DNA of 6,581 nt from the NCBI GenBank assembly GCA_009783605.1, contig WRDE01000118.1, forward strand, positions 1-6,581, read 5' to 3'. Positions within the stretch are counted from its first letter, which is position 1, and each line of letters starts with the position of its first letter. The notes under the pieces were generated by a model. The model was not told the DNA's origin. It did not search any database and was given only the letters and a program-made list of their open reading frames with translations. The position numbers and the translations under genes are program-made. The stretch comes from Oscillospiraceae bacterium. Lineage in GTDB: Bacteria > Bacillota > Clostridia > Oscillospirales > Acutalibacteraceae. This document shows positions 1 to 6,106 of this stretch, piece by piece.

Positions 1-115
1 TAAAAAGCAGTATCGCAAGCGATACTGCGACAAGTCCGCGAGCAGGAATGTTCATTCCTGCATGAGTCCGGTTAGATCCCGGCACCGACGGTTATAGTCC
101 GGATGAGAGAAATGA
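1..115 (+). promoter_or_regulatory. FMN riboswitch (RFN element), 5' end cut off by the window
   Basis: The segment carries the conserved 3' core of the FMN aptamer: GTCCGCGAGC at 34-43, a hairpin built on CCGG/CCGG around 68-82, then CCGACGGTTATAGTC at 85-99 and GGATGAGAGAA at 101-111. Two variable arms are perfect hairpins: 7-15 with 20-28 (9 bp, loop CAAG) and 42-50 with 53-61 (9 bp, almost no loop). The 5' strand of P1, the P2 arm and the GGCGGT box would lie just left of base 1 and cannot be seen. Known role of the family: binding FMN and switching off riboflavin synthesis or uptake genes. This fits the riboflavin-type transporter that follows. The P1 3' strand should fall at about 106-115. 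The match to the consensus is close and the assignment is firm; only the left boundary is unknown. Confidence 0.93.
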
Positions 116-137
116 ATCAACAGGCTATTCATCGCCC

Positions 138-175
138 TGATGTATTCCCGTTTTCCGGGAAACATCATTTTTTTT
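138..175 (+). terminator. Intrinsic terminator of the FMN riboswitch expression platform
   Basis: Bases 138-143 pair with 162-167 and 145-150 pair with 156-161, giving a 12-bp stem with one bulged A at 144 and a five-base loop (151-155). Eight T's follow directly (168-175). This is a textbook Rho-independent terminator between an FMN aptamer and its gene, so control by early termination when FMN is bound is the natural reading. The competing antiterminator is not clear to me. A small hairpin of 112-117 with 127-132 would use the end of the P1 3' strand and may be part of it, but it does not itself break the terminator stem. Confidence 0.88.
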
Positions 176-180
176 GGAGG
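176..180 (+). promoter_or_regulatory. Ribosome binding site of ribU, directly after the terminator T-run
   Basis: GGAGG sits seven bases before the ATG at 188 and touches the last T of the terminator at 175. It fixes the start at 188. The upstream in-frame ATG at 140 lies inside the terminator stem, has no ribosome binding site and is not the start. Confidence 0.9.
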
Positions 181-187
181 TTTTTTC

Positions 188-769
188 ATGAAACGCACCG
201 ACAAGACCCAGCCCTTTTCCGATCCGATCCTGCGGATGTGCATGATGGCGTTTTTATGCGCCATCGCTCTCGTTGCTGTCTATTTTATCCATCCCTCGAT
301 TTTCCCCGCTGTCTCGTTCTTAAAATATGACCCCGCGGATGTGTTTATCTTTATCGGCACATTTTTATTCGGCCCTTGGTATGGTTTGAGTATGACCGCT
401 GTCGTCAGTTTATTGCAGGGATTACTGATCAACCCGGAAGATCATATTGTCGGTTCTTTAATGCATTTTGTCGCCACCGGCAGCTTTGTTATCGTCTGCG
501 GCTTGATATACCGCCAGGTCAAGCCGATAAAAACCGCCGTCATAGGATTGGCCGCCGGGGTGGCAACCATGACGGCGGTGATGATTCCGTGGAATCTTTT
601 AATCATACCGCTATATATGCCTTTTGTGACGGTATCGGATGTGCTGGACATTATGCTGCCCTACATCATCCCCTTTAACCTGATAAAAGCCGGCGGCAAT
701 GCCGTCCTCACCTTTATCCTCTGGCGATCGCTCTCGGTATTCATGTCCCGCCTGACGCGGCAATCATAA
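188..769 (+). CDS. ribU: ECF transporter S component, riboflavin-specific (RibU type)
   Basis: Predicted membrane protein of 193 residues that would capture riboflavin and hand it to a shared energy-coupling module (EcfA, EcfA', EcfT), none of which is encoded in this window. It is very hydrophobic, with about five to six membrane segments, at roughly residues 17-38, 52-80, 88-108, 117-147 and 154-180. Features typical of RibU-like proteins are FLKYDPADV at 44-52, the FLFGP stretch at 59-63 just after it, a Pro-Trp-Asn-Leu segment at 134-137 and PFNLIKAGGN at 162-171 near the C-terminus. Length is normal for S components (about 180-210). The upstream FMN riboswitch and terminator independently support riboflavin as substrate and predict repression at high FMN. 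The start is set by GGAGG at 176-180. Other S components share this fold, but specificity is well supported here by sequence plus regulation. It is transcribed alone and converges on trxA. Confidence 0.9.
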   Translation: MKRTDKTQPFSDPILRMCMMAFLCAIALVAVYFIHPSIFPAVSFLKYDPADVFIFIGTFLFGPWYGLSMTAVVSLLQGLLINPEDHIVGSLMHFVATGSFVIVCGLIYRQVKPIKTAVIGLAAGVATMTAVMIPWNLLIIPLYMPFVTVSDVLDIMLPYIIPFNLIKAGGNAVLTFILWRSLSVFMSRLTRQS

Positions 770-802
770 TATTAATCCGCAAACTTTACTTGCGGATTAA
801 TA
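770..802. terminator. Convergent hairpin, likely shared terminator of ribU and the trxA operon
   Basis: Bases 770-782 pair perfectly with 790-802 (13 bp), leaving a seven-base loop at 783-789. It begins one base after the ribU stop codon (767-769). The trxA stop codon (786-788) lies in its loop, so the end of trxA is part of the stem. The central stem is GC-rich (CCGC/GCGG) and the base is AT-rich (ATTAAT). Neither side has a true T-run after the stem, so termination strength is uncertain, but position between two converging genes makes a bidirectional terminator the best reading. Confidence 0.62.
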
Positions 803-1109
803 GCCCCTTCAGCACCGCCTCAACCTCTTCATAAGGCTTCACGCCGACTACTGTCTGTACCGGTTCTCCGTTCTTGAAAAAGACGAGGGCCGGTATACTC
901 ATGATCCCGTATTGCGCCGCCAGCGATTGAAAACCGTCAATATTCAGCTTGGCGACCGCGGCCTGTCCGTCATAGGCGTCCGCCAGCTTTTCCATCACCG
1001 GCGCCATCATACGGCAGGGCATACACCAGTCGGCGTAAAAATCCACCACCACCAGCGGCTGTTCCAATAACGCGCTGAATTGTTCTGCTGTTTCGATCTG
1101 CTGTAACAT
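786..1109 (-). CDS. trxA: Thioredoxin with WCMPC active site
   Basis: Small cytoplasmic dithiol-disulfide oxidoreductase of 107 residues, the normal length of a single-domain thioredoxin. The fold signature is complete: VVVDFYADWC at 20-29, the redox centre W28-C29-M30-P31-C32, the buried Asp23, and the cis-proline in SIPALVFFKNG (Pro73). The usual thioredoxin centre is WCGPC; methionine in place of glycine is unusual and could shift redox potential or partner choice. The start ATG has a good AAGGAG at 1119-1124, nine bases upstream. It is the last gene of the minus-strand run, 20 bases after the membrane protein gene, and its end overlaps the convergent hairpin. No thioredoxin reductase gene is present here, so partner and electron source are not shown. 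The thioredoxin call is firm; whether it is the main cellular thioredoxin or a specialised paralogue cannot be told. Confidence 0.93.
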   Translation of the reverse strand: MLQQIETAEQFSALLEQPLVVVDFYADWCMPCRMMAPVMEKLADAYDGQAAVAKLNIDGFQSLAAQYGIMSIPALVFFKNGEPVQTVVGVKPYEEVEAVLKGLLIRK

Positions 1110-1129
1110 AGTTTTTTTCTCCTTGTTCT

Positions 1130-1753
1130 TTACGTATATACATATGAATTCTCCGCTTCATAAACCGGCATATTGTTTGCTTCCGCAGCGGTAAAACTGC
1201 CGGTGCGCATAAGCTGTCCGGTCACGGCCAGCGTCAGCCATCCCGATAATAATAACCCCGCCGCGATGATCAACACCGCTCCCCCGGGCATTTTGCCGCA
1301 TTTTACCGCCACGATCAAGGCTCTGATGATTACCGGAAGCGGCATGAAGGACAAAAGGATGATTACCGCGTTGACATAGGTATTGTCGCCGGGCGCAGCT
1401 ATCGCGGTCAGCGTGCCGCTGTTGATGACCAACACGATCGATACGAGCCATAGCGGAATACCGTTGAGCAGGAAAAAAAGCGAATCAAAACGGAATTCCC
1501 GGTAATAGCCGGTGTAGTTCCGGTAGGAATATACCGCGATGCCGAGGTGGACGCAGGCGACGGTAAACAGACAGATCAACCCTTGGAGATAGCCTTCGGT
1601 CAAACCTTCGGCGGTATACAGCGGGCGTACGAATACCCAGCCGGTCAGCAGCAATATGGTTGAAATACCCAAATAAAAACCGCAAACCGCCCGGATACCG
1701 ATATATAAATCCGGTATTTTATGCCCTTTCGCGTTTTTTTTATGTTTCCCCAT
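1130..1753 (-). CDS. Unrecognised membrane protein with five predicted helices
   Basis: I do not recognise this 207-residue protein. It starts with a strongly basic tail (MGKHKKNAKGHK), followed by about five hydrophobic segments near residues 18-42, 55-76, 91-112, 126-149 and 157-181. The basic tail suggests a cytoplasmic N-terminus, which would put the short acidic and tyrosine-containing tail (from about 184) outside. A loop around 78-90 is rich in Tyr and Arg (YRNYTGYYREFRFD). There are no catalytic motifs, no cysteine pairs and no transporter signature that I can see. The start is set by AGAGG at 1759-1763, five bases before the ATG; a longer open frame to 1852 would run into fruK and has no support. 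It lies 11 bases after fruK and 20 bases before trxA, so it is probably cotranscribed with them. The coding call is firm because of the ribosome binding site, spacing and hydrophobic pattern; the function is unknown. Confidence 0.82.
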   Translation of the reverse strand: MGKHKKNAKGHKIPDLYIGIRAVCGFYLGISTILLLTGWVFVRPLYTAEGLTEGYLQGLICLFTVACVHLGIAVYSYRNYTGYYREFRFDSLFFLLNGIPLWLVSIVLVINSGTLTAIAAPGDNTYVNAVIILLSFMPLPVIIRALIVAVKCGKMPGGAVLIIAAGLLLSGWLTLAVTGQLMRTGSFTAAEANNMPVYEAENSYVYT

Positions 1754-1764
1754 AGTTACCTCTT

Positions 1765-2706
1765 TTATATCAAACGATCCACCGTAATTTGCTCCAAAAG
1801 CGGAAACACGCGCTCCCGGGCAGCCAGTTCGGAATGCTCCTGCCGGACACAATCGGTGCCGCAGGCCGCCGCCAGCCGGATAGATTCCTCGGCGCCGAAT
1901 TCCTTCAACAGCCCGATCAAATAACCGGCCAGAGCGCTGTCGCCGGCGCCGACAGTGGATTTCAACGCCACCCGCGGTACCGAAGCGTGCAGCACAGCAT
2001 CCTCGCCAACCAGAACCAGCCCCCGTTCCCCTATCGAAACCAGAACGTTTTCCACACCGCAGGCACGGATCTCTCTGGCGGCGTCCACAATGTCCGCGAT
2101 GTCTTCCGATTTCACCCGCAGGATCTTCTGCAATTCATATATATTCGGTTTGACCAAATACGGTTTTACCCGGCGGTAATCCTCCAGCGTCAGCATATCG
2201 CTGTCCACCACGATCCGTCCGCCGTTATTGCGTACCGCCATCATCAGCTCCAGATAATCCTGTATATTGGTATTTTCCGGCAATGAACCGGAAAATACCA
2301 CAAAATCACCCTCCCGCTGTTTATTTTGGATCAAAGCGGCCAGCGCGCTCAGCATCATCGCCGAGAGGTGAGGGCCTTTACGGTTGAGCTTGATGGTGGA
2401 ATCGGCATACCGCAGCGTTATATTTTCCCGCACCTCGCCGGGAATTTTGATAAATTCATACCGGATGGCCTCCCGTTCCAGCTCTTCGACCACCGCGCGG
2501 TAGTTTTCCTCGCCGACCACGGCGATGCCCAGCGTCTCCATCCCGAAGGATTCGATAACCCGGGATACATTGATACCTTTTCCGGCGACCACCCGGGTCT
2601 CATCCACGATACGGTTGACCTTGTCCGGATCCAGCCCGTCGGTCCAGAGGGTGAGGTCAATCGAGGGATTCAGGCTGACGGTGATCACTTTGCTATGGTT
2701 ATTCAT
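1765..2706 (-). CDS. fruK: 1-phosphofructokinase (PfkB/ribokinase family sugar-phosphate kinase)
   Basis: Cytoplasmic kinase of 313 residues, expected to convert fructose 1-phosphate to fructose 1,6-bisphosphate with ATP. The order of motifs is that of the FruK/LacC branch: the N-terminal VSLNPSIDLTL at 10-20, AGKGINVSRV at 41-50 (substrate-binding glycine-lysine loop), FSGSLP at 138-143, VKPNIYEL at 185-192, and the signature STVGAGDSALAG at 250-261 with catalytic base Asp256. The usual FruK loop is GGKGINV; here the first glycine is alanine (A41). The start at 2706 places the conserved N-terminus directly after the ATG, with AGGGAGAGG at 2718-2726 inside the end of cysS; the open frame to 2811 lies wholly within cysS and is rejected. 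The gap to cysS is eight bases. No fructose PTS (fruA) or fruR is nearby, which is unusual for a true fruK. Tagatose-6-phosphate kinase (LacC) is the main alternative; sequence alone does not exclude it. Confidence 0.83.
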   Translation of the reverse strand: MNNHSKVITVSLNPSIDLTLWTDGLDPDKVNRIVDETRVVAGKGINVSRVIESFGMETLGIAVVGEENYRAVVEELEREAIRYEFIKIPGEVRENITLRYADSTIKLNRKGPHLSAMMLSALAALIQNKQREGDFVVFSGSLPENTNIQDYLELMMAVRNNGGRIVVDSDMLTLEDYRRVKPYLVKPNIYELQKILRVKSEDIADIVDAAREIRACGVENVLVSIGERGLVLVGEDAVLHASVPRVALKSTVGAGDSALAGYLIGLLKEFGAEESIRLAAACGTDCVRQEHSELAARERVFPLLEQITVDRLI

Positions 2707-2714
2707 CGTTTCAT

Positions 2715-4127
2715 TTACCTCTCCCTGTGCCATTTTATCCCCTGGGGGGTATCCTCCAGAATGATCCCCATCCCGCGGAGCTGATCCCGAATCCGGTCGG
2801 ATTCCGCCCAATTTTTGGCTCCCCGCGCGGTTTTGCGGGCGGCTATCAGCCCTTCGATCTCTGCGGTATCCTGATCCTGCGATTCCGGCTGCCGTTCATA
2901 CAGCAATCCCAGCACGCCGGTCAAGTCCCCGAACCCCGCCAGCAGCGAGGCTATCGTATCCTTTGACAGCTCTCCCGCCAGCTGGCTGTGGATATCCCGC
3001 ACCAGATCAAACACCGCCGCCAGCGCGTCAGCGGTATTGAGATCGTCCTCCATCGCCGCGGTAAACTGCCGCCGCCGCCGCTCCAGCATCTGCAGCGCCG
3101 CAGCATCCTGTTCCCCCGCGTTGTTATCCGCCGCGTTTTCTAACCGGAAGGTCAGATTATCCCGGCAGGTATACAGCCGCTCTAACGACGCTTTCGCCTG
3201 ATCCAGCACCTCCGCCGTGTAGTTGATCGGACTGCGGTAATGGGAGGCGATCAAAAAATACCGGATCGGTTCATAGCCGTATTGCCGCGCCACCTCCCGT
3301 ACGGTGAAAAAGTTGCCGAGGGATTTGGCCATCTTTTTACTGTCCACATTGATAAAGCCGTTATGCATCCAATATCTGGAAAAAACTGTGCCGTTGCCGC
3401 ATTCACTCTGCGCGATTTCATTTTCATGATGGGGAAAAATCAAATCATAGCCGCCGCCGTGGATATCCGCCGTCTCTCCCAGATACCGTTTGACCATCGC
3501 CGAGCACTCGATATGCCATCCGGGACGCCCGCGGCCCCAGGGCGATTCCCAAAAGGGTTCTCCCGGCCTGGACTCCTTCCAGAGCGCAAAATCCATCGGA
3601 TCCTCTTTGGTTTCCCCCACCGAAATGCGGGCTCCGGCCCGCAGGTCATCCAACGGCTGACGCGAGAGCTTTCCATAATCCGCAAACTGCCTCGTCCGGA
3701 AATACACGTCGCCGTTTCCCGCCGTATAGGCAAATCCCTTGTCGATAAGCGATCCGATCATCTCTATCATCTGCGGTATATTTTCGGTTGCTTTCGGATG
3801 GATATCCGCTTCCCGGACATTCAGTCCTTTGGCGTCGGTCCAGTATTCCCCGATATACTGCCCGGCAATTTTCTGATAATCCACCCCTTCTTCTCTGGCG
3901 CGGTTGATAATTTTGTCGTCGATATCGGTAAAATTCTGGACGAACAGTACCTTTTCCCCGGAATATTCTAAATATCGCCGCAACACGTCAAACACGCAGA
4001 GGGGCCGCGCGTTTCCTATATGGATAAAATTATAAACTGTCGGACCGCAAATATATATTTTTATCTCCCCGGACGATCCGGGTATCAGTTCTTCTTTTTT
4101 CTGGTTCATTGTGTTGTAAATGCGCAT
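2715..4127 (-). CDS. cysS: Cysteinyl-tRNA synthetase
   Basis: Class I aminoacyl-tRNA synthetase of 470 residues, the normal bacterial size, charging tRNA-Cys in the cytoplasm. The Rossmann catalytic domain has YICGPTVYNF at 25-34, the HIGH-type motif HIGN at 36-39, the FTDIDDKII segment at 66-74, and WHIECSAM at 204-211. The catalytic zinc site is complete: Cys27, Cys208, His233 and Glu237 (within FPHHENE, 231-237). The KMSKS loop appears as KMAKSLGN at 265-272, serine replaced by alanine. The DALR-type helical domain follows from about 300, with DDLNTADALA at 361-370, and the anticodon-binding tail ends in DTPQGIKWHRER. The ATG at 4127 has AAGAAGG at 4138-4144 about ten bases upstream. It lies 35 bases after pgsA and eight before fruK. 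The short gap leaves no room for a T-box leader, so it is not regulated by one at this position. Confidence 0.97.
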   Translation of the reverse strand: MRIYNTMNQKKEELIPGSSGEIKIYICGPTVYNFIHIGNARPLCVFDVLRRYLEYSGEKVLFVQNFTDIDDKIINRAREEGVDYQKIAGQYIGEYWTDAKGLNVREADIHPKATENIPQMIEMIGSLIDKGFAYTAGNGDVYFRTRQFADYGKLSRQPLDDLRAGARISVGETKEDPMDFALWKESRPGEPFWESPWGRGRPGWHIECSAMVKRYLGETADIHGGGYDLIFPHHENEIAQSECGNGTVFSRYWMHNGFINVDSKKMAKSLGNFFTVREVARQYGYEPIRYFLIASHYRSPINYTAEVLDQAKASLERLYTCRDNLTFRLENAADNNAGEQDAAALQMLERRRRQFTAAMEDDLNTADALAAVFDLVRDIHSQLAGELSKDTIASLLAGFGDLTGVLGLLYERQPESQDQDTAEIEGLIAARKTARGAKNWAESDRIRDQLRGMGIILEDTPQGIKWHRER

Positions 4128-4162
4128 ACCTTTACACCTTCTTCGTTAGTTGTATGTTAAAA

Positions 4163-4762
4163 CTATTTATCACTCAGCAGACATCGGTTATCCCGGATAT
4201 AGATCAATCCGGAAATAATTGTCAGTCCCACCGCGATCCAGATCAATACCTGCGCGGCAATGATCGGTATATCATATACGGCGTCCGGCAACCGCTGCGA
4301 TTGCAGGATGCCGGTTTTCCAGGTATCAAATTCCAGCGCCGCGATGGTGACCAAAATCGACACATACTGCATGATGGTTTTCAGCTTTCCCCATATGTTT
4401 GCGGATATGATGACGCCTTTTCCGGCGCCCATCAGCCGGACCGAGGTAACGGCGAATTCTCTGACCAAAATCAGCAGCAGCGCCCAGACAAGCGCCAGTG
4501 TGTTCAGCCGGTCGATCACCAAAAACCCGATAAACGCCGCCGTGGTCAATATTTTATCGGCAATCGGATCCAGAAACGCGCCGAAATTTGTCACCAATCC
4601 TTTTTTCCGGGCAATATAGCCATCTAACAGATCGGTGATCGCCACCGCGCCGAAAACCCAGCCTGAGACAAAATAATGCCAGTCGAACCGCATCAGAAAG
4701 AGCGCCAGAAAAACCGGCGTTCCCACCATACGCGTTATCGTCAGCTTATTGGGAATGTTCAA
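4163..4762 (-). CDS. pgsA: CDP-diacylglycerol-glycerol-3-phosphate 3-phosphatidyltransferase
   Basis: Integral membrane enzyme that makes phosphatidylglycerol phosphate from CDP-diacylglycerol and glycerol 3-phosphate, the committed step to phosphatidylglycerol and cardiolipin. Numbering from MNIPNKLTIT, the CDP-alcohol phosphotransferase motif D-G-x2-A-R-x8-G-x3-D-x3-D is complete: D47, G48, A51, R52, G61, D65, D69, with the extra Asp44 before it. About five to six hydrophobic segments surround it (near 10-24, 30-44, 71-84, 87-101, 130-143, 165-187). I place the start at a TTG at 4762, giving 199 residues and the MNIPNKLT opening typical of the family. A GTG three codons upstream (4771) is the alternative (202 residues), but it lies only one base from the GGGAG at 4773-4777. 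The TTG shares the bases TTGA with the rimO stop, so translation is probably coupled to rimO. A position right after rimO is common in Firmicutes. Confidence 0.94.
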   Translation of the reverse strand: MNIPNKLTITRMVGTPVFLALFLMRFDWHYFVSGWVFGAVAITDLLDGYIARKKGLVTNFGAFLDPIADKILTTAAFIGFLVIDRLNTLALVWALLLILVREFAVTSVRLMGAGKGVIISANIWGKLKTIMQYVSILVTIAALEFDTWKTGILQSQRLPDAVYDIPIIAAQVLIWIAVGLTIISGLIYIRDNRCLLSDK

Positions 4763-6093
4763 TCGCGGCACTCTCCCATCAAATCAAAATCCAAACTGTC
4801 GGTGATATACACCGCTATCAAATCGCCCGGTTTCACCGTCCGGTTTTCCGGGACTGTGAAAAAAACCTTGCCGTCTATCTCCGGCGCGTCGGCTCCGGAG
4901 CGGCCGAACCAGCATCCGGCATACCGGTCGTAGCTCTCCGCCAGCACCTGCTGCACCGTACCGACACGGGATTGGTTAAAAGCATCCAAAATCATCAATT
5001 GTTCGGTCAGGAGAATATCCCGCCGGCGCTGTTTTTCATCCTCGCCGATCTGTCCGGGCAGCTCCGCGGCGGCAGTGTCCTCCTCCGGCGAAAAAGCGAA
5101 ACACCCTAACCGCTCAAACCGCGTTTGCTGCAGCCAGCCGCACAGCTCCTGAAAATCCGCGACCGTTTCCCCCGGAAAACCCACCATCACCGTAGTACGC
5201 AATACAATCCCGGGAACGGCATGGCGTATACGCTTCATCAATCCGGACAGAGTTTCAGCCGAACCGTCACGGTTCATTGCTGTCAGCACCTTCCGGCTGA
5301 CATGCTGGAGCGGTATATCCAAGTATTTTACTATCTTCGGCTGGGCGGCCATAACTTCCAGCAGCCGGTCAGTGATATGCTGCGGATAACAGTATAGCAA
5401 CCGGATCCAGGCCAATCCGTCGATTTTACAGAGCGCTTCCAACAATTCCGGCAGTTTTGGCTCTCCGCCAAAATCTTTACCGTAGGCGGTGGTATCCTGC
5501 GCGACCAAGATCAATTCCCTGACGCCGGCCCGCGCCAGCATTCCGGCTTCTTCCACCAGAGCTTCCAGCGGGCGGCTGCGCAGCGGCCCGCGTATGGCCG
5601 GAATGGCGCAGTAGCTGCAACGGTTGTCGCATCCGTCGCCTACCCGCAGATACGCGTAAAAATCCGGCGTGGTCAGCACCCGGTCGCCTTCCAGCTGCCA
5701 GCAGCTTTTTTCGGGAAACTGTATCACCCTTTCGCCGGCTACCGCCTGCTTAATATATTCCGCGATACTATGGTTGGCGCCGAGACCGAGTAACACGTCG
5801 CATTCCGGCAGTTCCGCCGCCAATTCCTGCTGATACCGTTCGGCAAGACAACCGGTGACGACGATTTTTTTGACCCGGCCCTCTTTTTTCAGCGCCGCAA
5901 ATTCCAGTATGTTCTCGATCGATTCCCGTTTGGCCTCTTCGATAAATCCGCAGGTATTCACGATCACCACATCCGCCAGCCCGCTGTCGGGCGTGATCTC
6001 ATATCCGGCCCGGCACAGCTTTGCCAGCATCAGCTCGGAATCCATCTGGTTTTTGGGGCACCCGAGCGAAACCATTCCCACTTTAATCGCCAT
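4759..6093 (-). CDS. rimO: Ribosomal protein S12 methylthiotransferase RimO
   Basis: Radical SAM enzyme of 444 residues that adds a methylthio group to the conserved aspartate of ribosomal protein S12. The N-terminal MTTase domain opens with VGMVSLGCPKNQMDSE at 5-20 and supplies the auxiliary cluster ligands Cys12, Cys48 (NTCGF) and Cys82 (TGCLAE). The radical SAM cluster motif is GCDNRCSYC, with Cys155, Cys159 and Cys162. Later landmarks are YLDIPLQHVS at 257-266 and VMVGFPGET at 302-310. The C-terminal TRAM domain (about 378-444) contains GRSGADAPEIDG at 397-408, which marks RimO against the tRNA-modifying MiaB. Length is normal. I choose the ATG at 6093 because GAAAGG at 6103-6108 lies nine bases upstream and the protein then opens in the family manner; the open frame to 6120 would overlap recX. 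It follows recX by 13 bases and overlaps pgsA by four. Confidence 0.97.
   Translation of the reverse strand: MAIKVGMVSLGCPKNQMDSELMLAKLCRAGYEITPDSGLADVVIVNTCGFIEEAKRESIENILEFAALKKEGRVKKIVVTGCLAERYQQELAAELPECDVLLGLGANHSIAEYIKQAVAGERVIQFPEKSCWQLEGDRVLTTPDFYAYLRVGDGCDNRCSYCAIPAIRGPLRSRPLEALVEEAGMLARAGVRELILVAQDTTAYGKDFGGEPKLPELLEALCKIDGLAWIRLLYCYPQHITDRLLEVMAAQPKIVKYLDIPLQHVSRKVLTAMNRDGSAETLSGLMKRIRHAVPGIVLRTTVMVGFPGETVADFQELCGWLQQTRFERLGCFAFSPEEDTAAAELPGQIGEDEKQRRRDILLTEQLMILDAFNQSRVGTVQQVLAESYDRYAGCWFGRSGADAPEIDGKVFFTVPENRTVKPGDLIAVYITDSLDFDLMGECRD
4773..4777 (-). promoter_or_regulatory. Ribosome binding site that decides the pgsA start
   Basis: GGGAG on the minus strand lies inside the end of rimO. 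It is one base from the GTG at 4771 but ten bases from the TTG at 4762. Spacing therefore favours the TTG, which overlaps the rimO TGA stop (4759-4761) as TTGA. Confidence 0.6.
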
Positions 6094-6106
6094 ATTAACT
6101 AACCTT

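Noticed and set aside
140..187. In-frame ATG at 140 extending ribU by 16 codons
   Set aside because: It lies inside the riboswitch terminator stem, lacks a ribosome binding site, and the extension encodes non-conserved residues; GGAGG at 176-180 marks the ATG at 188.
1754..1852. Longer N-terminus for the membrane protein
   Set aside because: It overlaps the end of fruK; the ATG at 1753 has AGAGG five bases upstream.
1789..2286. 165-codon plus-strand open frame opposite fruK
   Set aside because: Low-complexity Gln/Arg/His-rich translation typical of antisense shadows; fruK motifs on the minus strand explain the sequence.
2707..2811. Longer N-terminus for fruK
   Set aside because: The extra 35 codons lie wholly within the cysS C-terminus in another frame, and PfkB proteins begin right before the VSLNPSID segment.
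3240..3971. 243-codon open frame on the plus strand opposite cysS
   Set aside because: It is a mirror of a strongly conserved synthetase gene, shows no domain signature or ribosome binding site, and its composition follows the codon pattern of cysS.
4128..4162. T-box leader or separate promoter for cysS
   Set aside because: Only 35 bases separate pgsA and cysS, too short for a T-box, and I see no convincing -35/-10 pair.
4109..4627. 172-codon plus-strand open frame opposite pgsA
   Set aside because: The complete phosphatidyltransferase motif on the minus strand explains the region; the opposite translation has no recognisable features.
4759..6093. MiaB (tRNA methylthiotransferase) as alternative to RimO
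   Set aside because: The TRAM segment GRSGADAPEIDG and the VGMVSLGCPKN opening are RimO-type.
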